Of a stretch of DNA of 64,000 nt, positions 15,426-24,175 are shown piece after piece. A program made the position numbers and the translations under genes. Location: contig NZ_JYJA01000025.1 of NCBI RefSeq assembly GCF_000956465.1, positions 1-64,000 on the forward strand, given 5' to 3'. Positions within the stretch are counted from its first letter, which is position 1. Every line of letters begins with the position of its first letter. This DNA is from Microbacterium trichothecenolyticum (GTDB lineage: Bacteria; Actinomycetota; Actinomycetes; Actinomycetales; Microbacteriaceae). Under the pieces are notes generated by a model. It was not told where the DNA came from and made no database searches. It was given only the letters and a program-made list of their open reading frames with translations.

Positions 15426-17858
15426 TCAGGACGCGATGCGCCACTCGAGCGAGAGCGGCAGATCCGCCACCGAGGCGCCGGCGCGGAGCGTGTACGCTCC
15501 GGACTCGACGGTCCACTCGCCCGCCCAGTGGGCGAGGCGGCGCGCCGGCACCGGGATGGTCGCCGTGACCGTCTCGCCGGGGGCCGCGTGCACGGTCGCG
15601 AAGCCGACGAGCCAGCGCTCGGGGCGCTCCACGGCGGACTCGGGGCGCTCGGCGTAGACCTGCACGACCTGCTTGCCGCGGCGATGGCCGGTGTTGGCAA
15701 GCGTCACCTCGACGGTGTCGCCCGTGCGCTGCGCGGCGCCCCAGGACCACGTCGTGTACCCGAGACCGTGGCCGAACGCGAACGCGGGCACGGCATCCGC
15801 CTTCAGCCACGCGCGGTAGCCGATGTGCAGGCCTTCGCGGTACTCGAGGCGGCCGTCGGTGGGGACGACCTCGGTCACCGGCACGTCGGCCAGCGCCGCC
15901 GGCCACGTCGTGGGCAGGCGCCCGCCGGGCTCGGCGGCGCCGGTGAGGACGTCGGCGATCGCGTGCCCGAACTCCTGTCCGCCGAAGTAGCCCTGCACCA
16001 CGGCCGCGACGTCCTCCGCCCACGGCAGCACGACCGGCGAGCCCGCGTTGACCACGACGACCGTCGGTGTCCCGGTGGCCGCGACCGCGCGAACCAGGTC
16101 GTCCTGGCGGCCGGGCAGATCCAGGCTGGTGCGGTCGTAGCCCTCGGACTCCACCTTCGAGTTGGTGCCCACCACGACGATGGCGAGATCGGATGCCGCG
16201 GCCTCCGCGACCGCGCGCGCGATGAGCTCGTCGGCGTCGGTGCGCTCGGGGGCGATGCCGAGCGTCGCGCTCAGGGCTCCCGACAGGGCGCCGTGGCTCT
16301 CGCGTGAGAACTCGACGCGGACCGCGGTCTCGCGTCCCGCCTCGACGGCGACCGTCGCCGTGATCGACGGCGGATTGAGGAACGCCGCACCGAGGTCGGT
16401 GCCTTCGATGACGGGCGAGTCATCGAGCACGAGCTGCCCGTCGACGTACAGCTTTCCGGGGTTCGCGCCGGCGAAGCCGAGCTCGATGTCGCCGGTCTCG
16501 GCGGGCGTGTAGAGGGTCTCGAACACGACGGTGGCACTCGCCGCGATGGGGGCGTCGCCCCCGAACCATACGAGCGCGGTCGAGCGGCGGTTCTCGGCGA
16601 ACAGCTCGGTGCCGTCGGCGTCGAAGAACGCGACACGGATACCGGCTTCCCCTGTCGCGGGGTTGGTCAGATGCGCGAGCGGGATCTCGGCGACCCCCTC
16701 CTGCACGACTGCGCCGATCTCGAAGCCGACGTCGGCGCCCGGGACCGCGGCGCGGATCGCGTCGAGCGGGGAGACCACGGACTCGGGGATCACGGTGGCG
16801 CTGCCGCCGCCCTGCGTGCGCGCCTCGCGCGCATTCTGGCCGATGACGGCGACACGGCCGAGGGACGAGGCATCCAGCGGGAGAACGCCCTCGTTGCGCA
16901 GCAGCACGGTTCCCTCGATGGCGGCTTCGCGGGCGAACGCGGGCCCGTCGAGCGGAGCGGGCTCGCGGGGCTCACGCTCTCCCAGGGCGCCGACGCGCTG
17001 GGCGAGCAGCAGCACGCGCAGCACCTTGCGGTCGAGGTCGGCCTCGTTCAGGCGCCCGTCGCGGATCGCGGCGACGAGGTCCGCCCACGCGGGGGCGGGG
17101 CCCGGCATCGCAAGGTCCTGCGCGGCGGGCACGGAATCCAGCGAACGCACTGCGGTCCAGTCGCTGATGACGACGCCGTCGAAGCCCCACTCGGAGTTCA
17201 GCGGCGTCTCGAGGAGGTCGTTCTCGGTCATGGTGACGCCGTCGACGGCGTTGTAGGCGCTCATGATGGTCCAGGCGCCGGCGTCCACCGCGCGCTCGAA
17301 GGGCGCGAGGTAGTTCTCGCGCAGGGCGCGCTCGTCCACGCGCACGTCGACGGTGAAGCGGTCGGTCTCGGAGTCGTTCGCGACGTAGTGCTTGGGGCAC
17401 GCCGCGACGTCGTTGTCCTGGAGGCCGCGAACGTACGCCGCGGCGAGCTCGGCGGTCAGCTCCGGGTCCTCGCTGAAGCACTCGAAGTGCCGGCCGCCGA
17501 GCGGCGAGCGGTGCAGGTTGATGGTCGGCCCGAGAACGACGTCGACACCCTTGCGACGGGCCTCGGATGCCGCGGCAGCCCCGTACCGGTACGCCAGGTC
17601 CACGTCCCACGACGCGGCGAGGGCCGACCCCGAGGGCAGGTTCAGCGACGGCTCGCGCTCGTCCCAGCGAGGACCGCGGACGCCGGCGGGGCCGTCCGAC
17701 AGGGTCATCGCCCGGAGCCCGATCTCGGGGAGCGGCACGGTGGTCCAGAAGTCGGCGCCCTGGACGAGGGCCGCCTTCTGCTCGAGGGTGAGGCGATCGA
17801 GCAGCGGCACGAGGTGCTGCACCGAGTCGGTGTGCGTGGAGGTGGCGGTCTCGGTCAT
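15426..17858 (-). CDS. Glycoside hydrolase family 3 with PA14 insert
   Basis: 810-residue GH3 enzyme, probably a beta-glucosidase or beta-xylosidase. The barrel (about 15-290) has DGPAGVRG, RHFECFSEDP and KHYVANDSE (156-164); the nucleophile is Asp233 in VISDWTAV. The second alpha/beta domain is split by a PA14-type insert at about 375-520 (FAENRRSTALVWF to KLYVDGQLVLDDS), which narrows the active site in related enzymes. A C-terminal fibronectin-III-like domain closes the protein (VTLANTGHRRGKQVVQVY). No signal peptide. It lies just after the ABC importer and should cleave imported oligosaccharides in the cytoplasm. Confidence 0.92.
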   Translation of the reverse strand: MTETATSTHTDSVQHLVPLLDRLTLEQKAALVQGADFWTTVPLPEIGLRAMTLSDGPAGVRGPRWDEREPSLNLPSGSALAASWDVDLAYRYGAAAASEARRKGVDVVLGPTINLHRSPLGGRHFECFSEDPELTAELAAAYVRGLQDNDVAACPKHYVANDSETDRFTVDVRVDERALRENYLAPFERAVDAGAWTIMSAYNAVDGVTMTENDLLETPLNSEWGFDGVVISDWTAVRSLDSVPAAQDLAMPGPAPAWADLVAAIRDGRLNEADLDRKVLRVLLLAQRVGALGEREPREPAPLDGPAFAREAAIEGTVLLRNEGVLPLDASSLGRVAVIGQNAREARTQGGGSATVIPESVVSPLDAIRAAVPGADVGFEIGAVVQEGVAEIPLAHLTNPATGEAGIRVAFFDADGTELFAENRRSTALVWFGGDAPIAASATVVFETLYTPAETGDIELGFAGANPGKLYVDGQLVLDDSPVIEGTDLGAAFLNPPSITATVAVEAGRETAVRVEFSRESHGALSGALSATLGIAPERTDADELIARAVAEAAASDLAIVVVGTNSKVESEGYDRTSLDLPGRQDDLVRAVAATGTPTVVVVNAGSPVVLPWAEDVAAVVQGYFGGQEFGHAIADVLTGAAEPGGRLPTTWPAALADVPVTEVVPTDGRLEYREGLHIGYRAWLKADAVPAFAFGHGLGYTTWSWGAAQRTGDTVEVTLANTGHRRGKQVVQVYAERPESAVERPERWLVGFATVHAAPGETVTATIPVPARRLAHWAGEWTVESGAYTLRAGASVADLPLSLEWRIAS

Positions 17859-17957
17859 CGGGGAGTTTCCGTTCTCGGAAGGAGGGTCAGAGGAGCGGTC
17901 CCCGCTCCCACTCCACGCGCTGCTCGCGGGTGAAGCCTCTGGGGGCGGGGCCCAGCT

Positions 17958-17985
17958 GCGACCCGGCGCTCACACGCCGGGCCGC
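17958..17985 (-). terminator. Hairpin terminator after the ABC transporter operon
   Basis: Exact 7-bp arms CCCGGCG (17962-17968) and CGCCGGG (17975-17981) around a CTCACA loop, extended by flanking GCG/CGC. It lies 14 bases beyond the last ATPase gene on the minus strand and 100 bases before the GH3 start. No T-run, as is common in high-GC actinobacteria. Confidence 0.55.
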
Positions 17986-17998
17986 AGCATCCGTGTCG

Positions 17999-18847
17999 TC
18001 AGATGACGCCTGCGGCCGCCTCGGCGTCGAGGAGCGCGCGCCGCGCGATGCGGCGCTCCTCCTGCTTGTCGGGGTCGGGCACGGGTGCGGCCATGAAGAG
18101 CCGCTGCGTGTACGGGTGCTCGGGCGCGGAGGTCACCCGGTCGCCGTCGCCCGTCTCGACGATCTCGCCGCGGTACATCACGGCCACGCGGTGGCTGATG
18201 TGGCGCACCACCGCGAGGTCGTGCGTGACGAAGAGGTAGGCGACGCCGGTGCGGTTCTGGATGTCGATGAAGAGGTCCAGCACTCGGGCCTGGGTCGACA
18301 GATCGAGTGCCGACACGGGCTCGTCGCACACGATGAGCCGCGGCTGCAGCGCGAGGGCCCGCGCGATCGCGACGCGCTGACGCTGGCCGCCCGAGAACTC
18401 GCGGGGGAGGCGACCGCGGGCGTCCGCGGGCAGGCCCACCTGATCGAGGAGGTCGCGCACCCGCGACTTCGCCTCGCTCGATGAGACGCCCGCCGCGGTG
18501 AGCGGCTCGGTGAGGATCTGCTCGATCGTCATCGACGGGTTCAGCGAAGAGTAAGGGTCCTGGAACACGACCTGGATCTCGGAGCTGAGCGCGCGGCGCT
18601 CCTGGCGCTTGAGGTGGGAGATGTCCTTGCCGTCGTAGACGATCGAGCCCTCGGTGACCGGCGCGAGACCGAGCGCGGCTCGACCCAGCGTGGTCTTGCC
18701 CGACCCCGACTCGCCGACGAGACCCACGGTCTCACCCGGCAGGATGTCGAGCGAGACGCCCTTGAGGGCCCGGAACGGCTGGGCGCGCAAGCCCTTGCCC
18801 GGGTACTCGACGACGAGGTCCTTGATGTCCAGCAGCGGAGCGCTCAT
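17999..18847 (-). CDS. ABC transporter ATPase, DppF/OppF type
   Basis: 282-residue ATP-binding subunit of an oligopeptide/nickel-type importer. Walker A is GESGSGKTT (about 40-48), the signature is FSGGQRQRVAIARAL, Walker B is LIVCDEPVSALD with the D-loop, and the H-loop histidine is in LFVTHDLAV. The C-terminal oligopeptide-transporter tail is present (HPYTQRLFMAAPVPDP). It overlaps the fused permease-ATPase gene by ATGA and completes the transporter as the second ATPase half. Neighbouring glycosidases indicate an oligosaccharide rather than a peptide cargo. Confidence 0.9.
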   Translation of the reverse strand: MSAPLLDIKDLVVEYPGKGLRAQPFRALKGVSLDILPGETVGLVGESGSGKTTLGRAALGLAPVTEGSIVYDGKDISHLKRQERRALSSEIQVVFQDPYSSLNPSMTIEQILTEPLTAAGVSSSEAKSRVRDLLDQVGLPADARGRLPREFSGGQRQRVAIARALALQPRLIVCDEPVSALDLSTQARVLDLFIDIQNRTGVAYLFVTHDLAVVRHISHRVAVMYRGEIVETGDGDRVTSAPEHPYTQRLFMAAPVPDPDKQEERRIARRALLDAEAAAGVI

Positions 18848-20706
18848 GCTCGTGCTCCCTTCGTGACGAGCGGACCGCGGGCGGGACCCTCATCGAGGAT
18901 CGCGTCCAGCAGTGCCTGCGTGTACGGGTGCTGCGCGTCGTTGAAGATCGCGCGCACCGGCCCCTGCTCCACGAACCGGCCGCTCTGCATGACGGTCACC
19001 CGGTCGCACAGGTCGGCGACGACGCCGAAGTTGTGGGTCACCAGGAGCATCGCCATGTGACGTTCGGCCTGCAGGTCGCGCAGGAGCTCCAGCACCTCGG
19101 CCTGCACCGTGACATCGAGGGCCGTGGTCGGCTCGTCGGCGATGATGAGGTCGGGGTCGGTCGACACGGCGCCCGCGATGAGCACGCGCTGCGCCATGCC
19201 GCCCGAGACCTCGAACGGGTATGCGTCGAAGGTCCGCTTCGGGTTGGGGATGCCGACCCGGGCGAGGAGCTCCAGCGAGCGGTCGGTGGCCGCCTTCTTC
19301 GAGAGCCCGAGATTCTTGCGCAGCGGCTCGACCAGCTGGCTGCCGATCGTGAACGACGGGTCGAGGTTCGACATCGGCTCCTGCGGGATGTACCCGATGC
19401 GCTTGCCACGCAGGCCGGCATAGGTGCGGTCGTCGCCGTCGGCGATCTCGGTGCCCTCGTACAGGATCGAGCCGCCGGTGACGTGGCCGCCGCGGGGGAG
19501 CAGGCCCAGCACGGCGAACGCGGTCTGCGTCTTCCCCGAGCCGGACTCGCCGATGAGACCGTGCACCTCGCCCTTGCGGATGTCGAGCGAGACGCCGTGG
19601 ACGACCTCGATGTGCGAGCCGTCGGGCTGGTCGTAGCCGACATGCAGGTCGCGGACGTCCAGCACCTTCTCGGTCGCCTTGGTGCGCGCGTCGCCCTTGT
19701 GGACGATGACGCCGTCGGTCTCGAAGACGGGCGGCTCGTCGAGGTCGACGACATCTCCTCCGCTCAGTCCCACCGACGTCGTCACAGCGGCCACCGAACC
19801 GGTCGCGGTCGCGACCGCACGACGACGCTTGCGCCGCACCGAGACGGTGCGCTCGAGCTCGTCACGCATCACGTTGGCCAGGAGCGTCAACGCGATGCAG
19901 GTCAGGGCGATCGCGAGCGACGGCCAGAGCATCAGGAGCGGCTCCTTGTAGATGTTCTTGAAGCCGTCGTTGAGCATCTGGCCCCACGTGGGAACGGCGA
20001 TGTCTCCGAGGCCCAGGAACTCGAGGCCGGACTGGATCGCGATGGCGATGCCGGCGATGATCGCCGACTGGATGATGATCGGAGCCCGCACCACCGAGAG
20101 CACGTGTCGGCCGATGATGCGCGTGTCGCTGAGGCCCGATACGCGGGCCGCGTCGACGTAGAGCTCGGTGCGCACGGCGGTCACGGAGGCATACACCAGC
20201 CGGTAGAACGCCGGTGCGAGCAGGATGCCGAAGATGAACATCGAGATCCACACCGACGGGCCGAGGACGGCACGTGCTGCGAGCAGCACCACGATGCCGG
20301 GCAGGGCCATGTTGAGCTCGGTGACCCACGTGGCTGCGCTGTTGAACCAGCCCTGGTAGTAGCCGGCGATGAGACCGCTGATCACACCGAGGACGAGCGC
20401 CACGACCAGCGCGAGGAGCGCCGCCGCGACAGTCGTCTGGGTCGCCACCAGCAGGCGCGAGAACACGTCGCGGCCGCTGCCGTCGGTGCCGAGGAGATGC
20501 GCGGCGCTGGGCGGGGCGAGGACGTTGCGGATGTCGGCGTAGTTCGGGTCCTGCGGGGCGATCCACGGGCCGATGATTGCGATCAGGCCGAGGAACGCGA
20601 GGAAGACCAGCGATGCGAGGCCGATCGGCCGGCGCAGCAGCCGGCGCCAGAGCGAGACGCGTACCGGTGCGACCGGCACGTCGAGGGGGACGTCGATGGC
20701 GGTCAT
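18844..20706 (-). CDS. Fused DppC permease - DppD ATPase
   Basis: 620-residue fusion. Residues about 20-290 are a DppC-type inner-membrane permease with six hydrophobic segments, the LLGTDGSGRDVFSRL motif and an EAA-type loop (VDAARVSGLSDTRIIGRHVL). A linker of about 60 residues rich in Ala, Val and Asp follows, then a full DppD ATPase from about 345: Walker A GESGSGKTQ, signature VSGGMAQRVLIAGA, Walker B LIIADEPTTALD. Subunits that are usually separate are locked 1:1. It overlaps dppB and dppF by ATGA on both sides. Such fusions recur in actinobacterial dipeptide-type transporters. Confidence 0.92.
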   Translation of the reverse strand: MTAIDVPLDVPVAPVRVSLWRRLLRRPIGLASLVFLAFLGLIAIIGPWIAPQDPNYADIRNVLAPPSAAHLLGTDGSGRDVFSRLLVATQTTVAAALLALVVALVLGVISGLIAGYYQGWFNSAATWVTELNMALPGIVVLLAARAVLGPSVWISMFIFGILLAPAFYRLVYASVTAVRTELYVDAARVSGLSDTRIIGRHVLSVVRAPIIIQSAIIAGIAIAIQSGLEFLGLGDIAVPTWGQMLNDGFKNIYKEPLLMLWPSLAIALTCIALTLLANVMRDELERTVSVRRKRRRAVATATGSVAAVTTSVGLSGGDVVDLDEPPVFETDGVIVHKGDARTKATEKVLDVRDLHVGYDQPDGSHIEVVHGVSLDIRKGEVHGLIGESGSGKTQTAFAVLGLLPRGGHVTGGSILYEGTEIADGDDRTYAGLRGKRIGYIPQEPMSNLDPSFTIGSQLVEPLRKNLGLSKKAATDRSLELLARVGIPNPKRTFDAYPFEVSGGMAQRVLIAGAVSTDPDLIIADEPTTALDVTVQAEVLELLRDLQAERHMAMLLVTHNFGVVADLCDRVTVMQSGRFVEQGPVRAIFNDAQHPYTQALLDAILDEGPARGPLVTKGARA

Positions 20707-21644
20707 GAGAGTCGCACCTTCGGGTTCAGCGCCGCCTGGGCGAGGTCGATGAGGAGGTTCACGATGACGACGATGATCGCGAAGGCGATCACGACGCCCA
20801 TGACGACGGGGATGTCGCCCAGGGTGGTGGCGCGGACGGTGAGCTGGCCCATGCCGGGGATGGCGAAGACCTGCTCGACGATCACGGCCCCGCCGAGGAG
20901 GCCGATGAACTGCACGGCGAGGACCGCCAGTGCGGGGCCGCCGGCGTTGCGGAGCACGTGGCGGTACACGACCGAGTTCGTGCTGAGGCCGCGGGAGCGG
21001 AGCGTGCGGACGTAGTCCCGCGACATCGCGTCGATGACCGAGCCGCGGATCTGCTGCGACACCGCCGCGATCGCGCCGATCGACAGCGCCACGATGGGCA
21101 GGGTCACGGACGAGAGCCAGCCCGACACGGAGGTGGTCAGGGGCACGTATCCGGTCGCCTTGAACCAGCCCAGGTTGATCGCGAACACGAGCACGAGGCC
21201 CAGCGCGATGAGGAAGCCGGGGATGGCGAAGCCGATGAGCGCGATCACCTGGACGCTGCCGTCGACCCAGCCGCCGCGGCGGGCGGCAAGGATGCCGAGG
21301 ACCACCGCGACGATCGCCGAGACGAGGGTCGCGCCGATCACGATCGCGAGGGTGACGGCGAGGCGGTTGCTGACGCTCGTCGAGACGAGCTCGCCGGTGA
21401 ACCAGCTGCGACCGAGATTGCCCGTGAGGGCGCCGGTGACCCAGTTCCAGTACTGCTGCAGCAGCGGCTGGTCCAGCCCGAGCTGTTCGGTCTTCTTGGC
21501 GACGGTCTCGGCGGTGGCGTTCTCGCCGAGGATGCGGCGGGCGATGTCGCCGCCCGCGGCGTACAGGAGGACGAACGCGAGGAACGAGATCACCGCGATG
21601 AGGATGACGCCCGACAGCACGCGCCGGAGGATGAATGAGATCAT
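20703..21644 (-). CDS. ABC transporter permease, DppB type
   Basis: 313-residue DppB/OppB-type permease with six predicted membrane helices, the N-terminal amphipathic start ISFILRRVLSGVILIAVISFLAF and a cytoplasmic EAA loop (IDAMSRDYVRTLRSRGLSTNSVVYRHVLRNA). It overlaps the fused DppC-DppD gene by ATGA. It is separated from the binding-protein gene by 64 bases that hold a very strong hairpin (21669-21701), so its expression is probably lower than that of the binding protein. Confidence 0.92.
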   Translation of the reverse strand: MISFILRRVLSGVILIAVISFLAFVLLYAAGGDIARRILGENATAETVAKKTEQLGLDQPLLQQYWNWVTGALTGNLGRSWFTGELVSTSVSNRLAVTLAIVIGATLVSAIVAVVLGILAARRGGWVDGSVQVIALIGFAIPGFLIALGLVLVFAINLGWFKATGYVPLTTSVSGWLSSVTLPIVALSIGAIAAVSQQIRGSVIDAMSRDYVRTLRSRGLSTNSVVYRHVLRNAGGPALAVLAVQFIGLLGGAVIVEQVFAIPGMGQLTVRATTLGDIPVVMGVVIAFAIIVVIVNLLIDLAQAALNPKVRLS

Positions 21645-21668
21645 GTCGCTTTCCCGTGGGTGGTGTCT

Positions 21669-21701
21669 CCCCGCCCGCCCGCGGCGTGCGGGCGGACGGG
21701 G
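21669..21701 (-). terminator. Strong intergenic hairpin between binding protein and permease genes
   Basis: Fourteen-position stem with one mismatch (arms CCCCGCCCGCCCGC and GCGGGCGGACGGGG) and a five-base loop, starting 7 bases after the lipoprotein stop on the minus strand. Typical of the attenuating or mRNA-stabilising stem-loops between binding-protein and permease genes. It would raise the ratio of lipoprotein to membrane subunits. Confidence 0.75.
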
Positions 21702-21708
21702 AGAGATT

Positions 21709-23241
21709 TCAGTTCTTCGGCGAGAAGTCGAAGATCGACGGGTAGGCGTTGGTGGGCCAGAACTCGAGGTTCGTGTTCGCGTCGGTCGCGTACGTGCCCT
21801 GGACCCGGAAGAACGGCGCGAACCAGGCCTGCTCGACCAGATAGGCGTTGAGGTCCTTCGTGGCCTGGTCGGCCTCGTCCTTCGTGCCCAGCTGGATCGT
21901 CGAGATGTACTCGTCGACCTTCGGGTCCTGCGAGTGGAACGGGTTGAACGTGGCCTCGGGAGCGATCATGAAGTTGATCAGCTGCCAGTCCGGGTTCTGC
22001 TCGAGCGCCATCCACGTCGCCGGGTACTTCGGGGCGAGCATGTCGGTGATGAAGTTGCCGGTGCCGGGGTCGGTGTAGTTCACCGTGATCCCGATGTCGG
22101 CGAGCTGCTGCGCGACGAGGTCGAACGTGGTCTGGAACGCCGGGGTCGACATCATGTCGATCGAGAACCCGTCGGGGTAGCCGGCCTCGGCGAGGAGCTT
22201 CTTGGCGCCCTCGGGGTCGTACTCGTAGGTGCTGTCCAGGGCCTCGTCGTAGCCGACCGAGGTCGCGGGGAACACCTGCTCGGTGACCGTGCCGTAACCG
22301 GCCTGCAGCGCCTTCAGGAGCGCCTCGCGGTCGAACGCCATGTTGATCGCCTGGCGCACCTTGACGTCGGCGAGCTCGGGCGCCATCGTGCCGGCGCGGT
22401 CGAACAGCAGCAGGCCCTGGAAGTCGAGCTCGTTGGACTCGATCGTCCAGCCGGATGCCTCGATCTCGGGGATCGTGTCGTTGTTCACGATCTTCGCGCC
22501 GTTGGCCTCGCCGGCCTTGAGGGCGTTGAGCGTCGCGGTGGGGTCCTCGATGACGTTGATCGTGAGGTTGTCGTACTTGACGGCGTCCGGGTTCCAGTAG
22601 TCCGGGTTGGCCGTGTAGACGTACGTCGTGCCGGTGACGGTCGACGCGGTGTCGAGCACGTACGGGCCGGAGCCGATCGGCTCGGTGGCGGAGTCCGGGT
22701 CGTCGAAGGTGGACGGCGCCTGGATGAGGCCCGGGGCGATCGAGAGCATGTTGACCAGGGACGGGTCGGGCGCGTCCTGCGTGATGGTGACGGTGGTGGC
22801 GTCGACGGCGGCGAACTCCTTGCCGGCGAGCGTCGCGGCCTGCGGCGAGGTCCCGTCGCGGAAGCGCTCGAGGCTCGCGACGACGGCATCGGCGTCGAGC
22901 TTGGTGCCGTCGGTGAACTCGACGTCGTCGCGCAGCGTCAGCGTCAGCACGGTGTTGTCTTCGTTGTACTCCCACTTCGTGGCGAGCCAGGGCTCGATCT
23001 CACCGTCGGAGTTCTTCTGCAGCAGCGTGTCGAACACCGCCTGGAAGAACGGACTGCGGTTGCCGTACTCCGCTCCCTGTCCGATGTCGTAGCTCGTGGG
23101 CCCGATGATCGCAGTGAGCGTGAGCCGGTCTGCTCGGCCGGAGTCGCTTCCGCCCGAACCCTCGTCCCCGGCACCGGCGCAGCCGGTGAGGGCGAGAGCG
23201 GCGATCGCGATGGTGGCTGCTGTGGCCTTCCAACGGAACAT
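21709..23241 (-). CDS. Solute-binding lipoprotein, SBP family 5 (DppA/OppA type)
   Basis: 510-residue binding protein with a lipoprotein signal: MFRWKATAATIAIAALALTGC, with the lipidated Cys near 21 followed by a Gly/Ser/Asp linker. The mature chain has family 5 features (LTLTLRDDVEFTDGTKLDADAVVASLERF and later VRQAINMAFDREALLKAL). The start was set at 23241 because AGGAAGGGACC precedes it and the signal peptide begins there. Family 5 proteins bind peptides, nickel or oligosaccharides; the adjacent GH3, GH43 and GH2 genes favour a beta-linked oligosaccharide. Controlled from the divergent region with the TetR palindrome. Confidence 0.92.
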   Translation of the reverse strand: MFRWKATAATIAIAALALTGCAGAGDEGSGGSDSGRADRLTLTAIIGPTSYDIGQGAEYGNRSPFFQAVFDTLLQKNSDGEIEPWLATKWEYNEDNTVLTLTLRDDVEFTDGTKLDADAVVASLERFRDGTSPQAATLAGKEFAAVDATTVTITQDAPDPSLVNMLSIAPGLIQAPSTFDDPDSATEPIGSGPYVLDTASTVTGTTYVYTANPDYWNPDAVKYDNLTINVIEDPTATLNALKAGEANGAKIVNNDTIPEIEASGWTIESNELDFQGLLLFDRAGTMAPELADVKVRQAINMAFDREALLKALQAGYGTVTEQVFPATSVGYDEALDSTYEYDPEGAKKLLAEAGYPDGFSIDMMSTPAFQTTFDLVAQQLADIGITVNYTDPGTGNFITDMLAPKYPATWMALEQNPDWQLINFMIAPEATFNPFHSQDPKVDEYISTIQLGTKDEADQATKDLNAYLVEQAWFAPFFRVQGTYATDANTNLEFWPTNAYPSIFDFSPKN

Positions 23242-23318
23242 CCTTGGTCCCTTCCTAGGTGGCGATGCCCCTGCGGATCGCCTACTGCCGGGAGACGCTA
23301 ACAGCAATTTCTAGTGGC

Positions 23319-23347
23319 CGCTAGGTTTTTGGTCCAAAAAACTAGCG
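23319..23347. promoter_or_regulatory. 29-bp near-perfect palindrome, TetR operator candidate
   Basis: Left arm CGCTAGGTTTTTGG and right arm CCAAAAAACTAGCG are complementary except for one pair, around a single central T. AT-rich runs inside such GC-rich DNA stand out. It lies between the divergent lipoprotein gene and the tetR gene and overlaps a possible -35 box TTGGAC for the lipoprotein promoter. The adjacent CTAGTGGCCGCTAG (23311-23324) is a second, shorter palindrome sharing CTAG. Confidence 0.75.
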
Positions 23348-23416
23348 AGCATTAGGAATTCGTTATAGAACGGAGGGAGAGGACCCCGACAGGCGCCGAT
23401 GGAGGTGCCCCGGCTG

Positions 23417-24175
23417 ATGCGGGGATACGGTGTGACGATGACCGAGACGACTCCCGCTCCGACAGAGGCGGGGACCGCTCCCACGCGGACCCGCAAGCCG
23501 CGGGGCGAGTACGCGAAGTCGAAGGAGACGCGCACGGCGATCCTCGACGCGGCCCTGGAGGTGTTCTCCCAGTCCGGGTATCGCGCCGGCTCGCTCCGCG
23601 AGGTCGCAGAGCGTGTCGGCATGAGCGAGGCGGGACTGCTGCACCACTTCCGCAGCAAGAGCGCACTGCTGCTGGCGCTTCTGGACCATCGCGACGACCT
23701 CTCGCGCGCCCGCGTCGACTTCGACCTCCCCGACGGCGTCGAGGCGCTGCGGGCGCTCGCCGAGTTGGCGCGCTTCAACGCGGCGCAGCCCGGCATCGTC
23801 GAGCTGTACACCACGCTGTCGGCGGAGGCGACGGCGCCGTCGCACCCCGCCCACGACTACTTCGTCAACCGCTACCACTACGTCCGCACGAGCGTGACCG
23901 GCTCGTTCGAACGCGCGGCCGCCGCCGGGCGCCTGGCTGATGGCGTGGATCCGGGACGGGCTGCCGTCGCCACGATCGCCCTGATGGACGGCCTGCAGGT
24001 GCAGTGGCTTCTCGATCCGGAGTCGACCGACATGGCCGAGGCGCTGCACGAGGTCTTCCGAAGCCTCATCCGCGGCTATGACCTCGTCGGGATCGAGAAC
24101 GCCCTCGACGTGCTCGACGCGGAGGCGACGCCCGACGGCGAGTCCGCGCCGAGGCGGACGGAGGAGCCTGCATGA
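23417..24175 (+). CDS. TetR-family transcriptional regulator
   Basis: 252-residue regulator. The N-terminal HTH (about residues 31-80 of this start) reads RTAILDAALEVFSQSGYRAGSLREVAERVGMSEAGLLHHFRSKSALL, classical TetR. The all-helical ligand domain follows. Starts at 23399, 23417 or 23438 are possible; 23417 has GGAGGT ten bases upstream. It overlaps the GH2 gene by ATGA, so the pair is one transcript, and it is divergent from the ABC importer across the 29-bp palindrome. It is clearly paralogous to the TetR at 34268-34906, sharing HPAH-FV and the MDGLQ/DGMQLQW segment. Ligand probably a sugar or glycoside. Confidence 0.88.
   Translation: MRGYGVTMTETTPAPTEAGTAPTRTRKPRGEYAKSKETRTAILDAALEVFSQSGYRAGSLREVAERVGMSEAGLLHHFRSKSALLLALLDHRDDLSRARVDFDLPDGVEALRALAELARFNAAQPGIVELYTTLSAEATAPSHPAHDYFVNRYHYVRTSVTGSFERAAAAGRLADGVDPGRAAVATIALMDGLQVQWLLDPESTDMAEALHEVFRSLIRGYDLVGIENALDVLDAEATPDGESAPRRTEEPA

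Noticed and set aside
21709..23241. A peptide-uptake system proper (DppA-DppF)
   Set aside because: Family membership alone does not define cargo. GH3, GH43 and GH2 enzymes around it make an oligosaccharide more likely; no peptidase is nearby.
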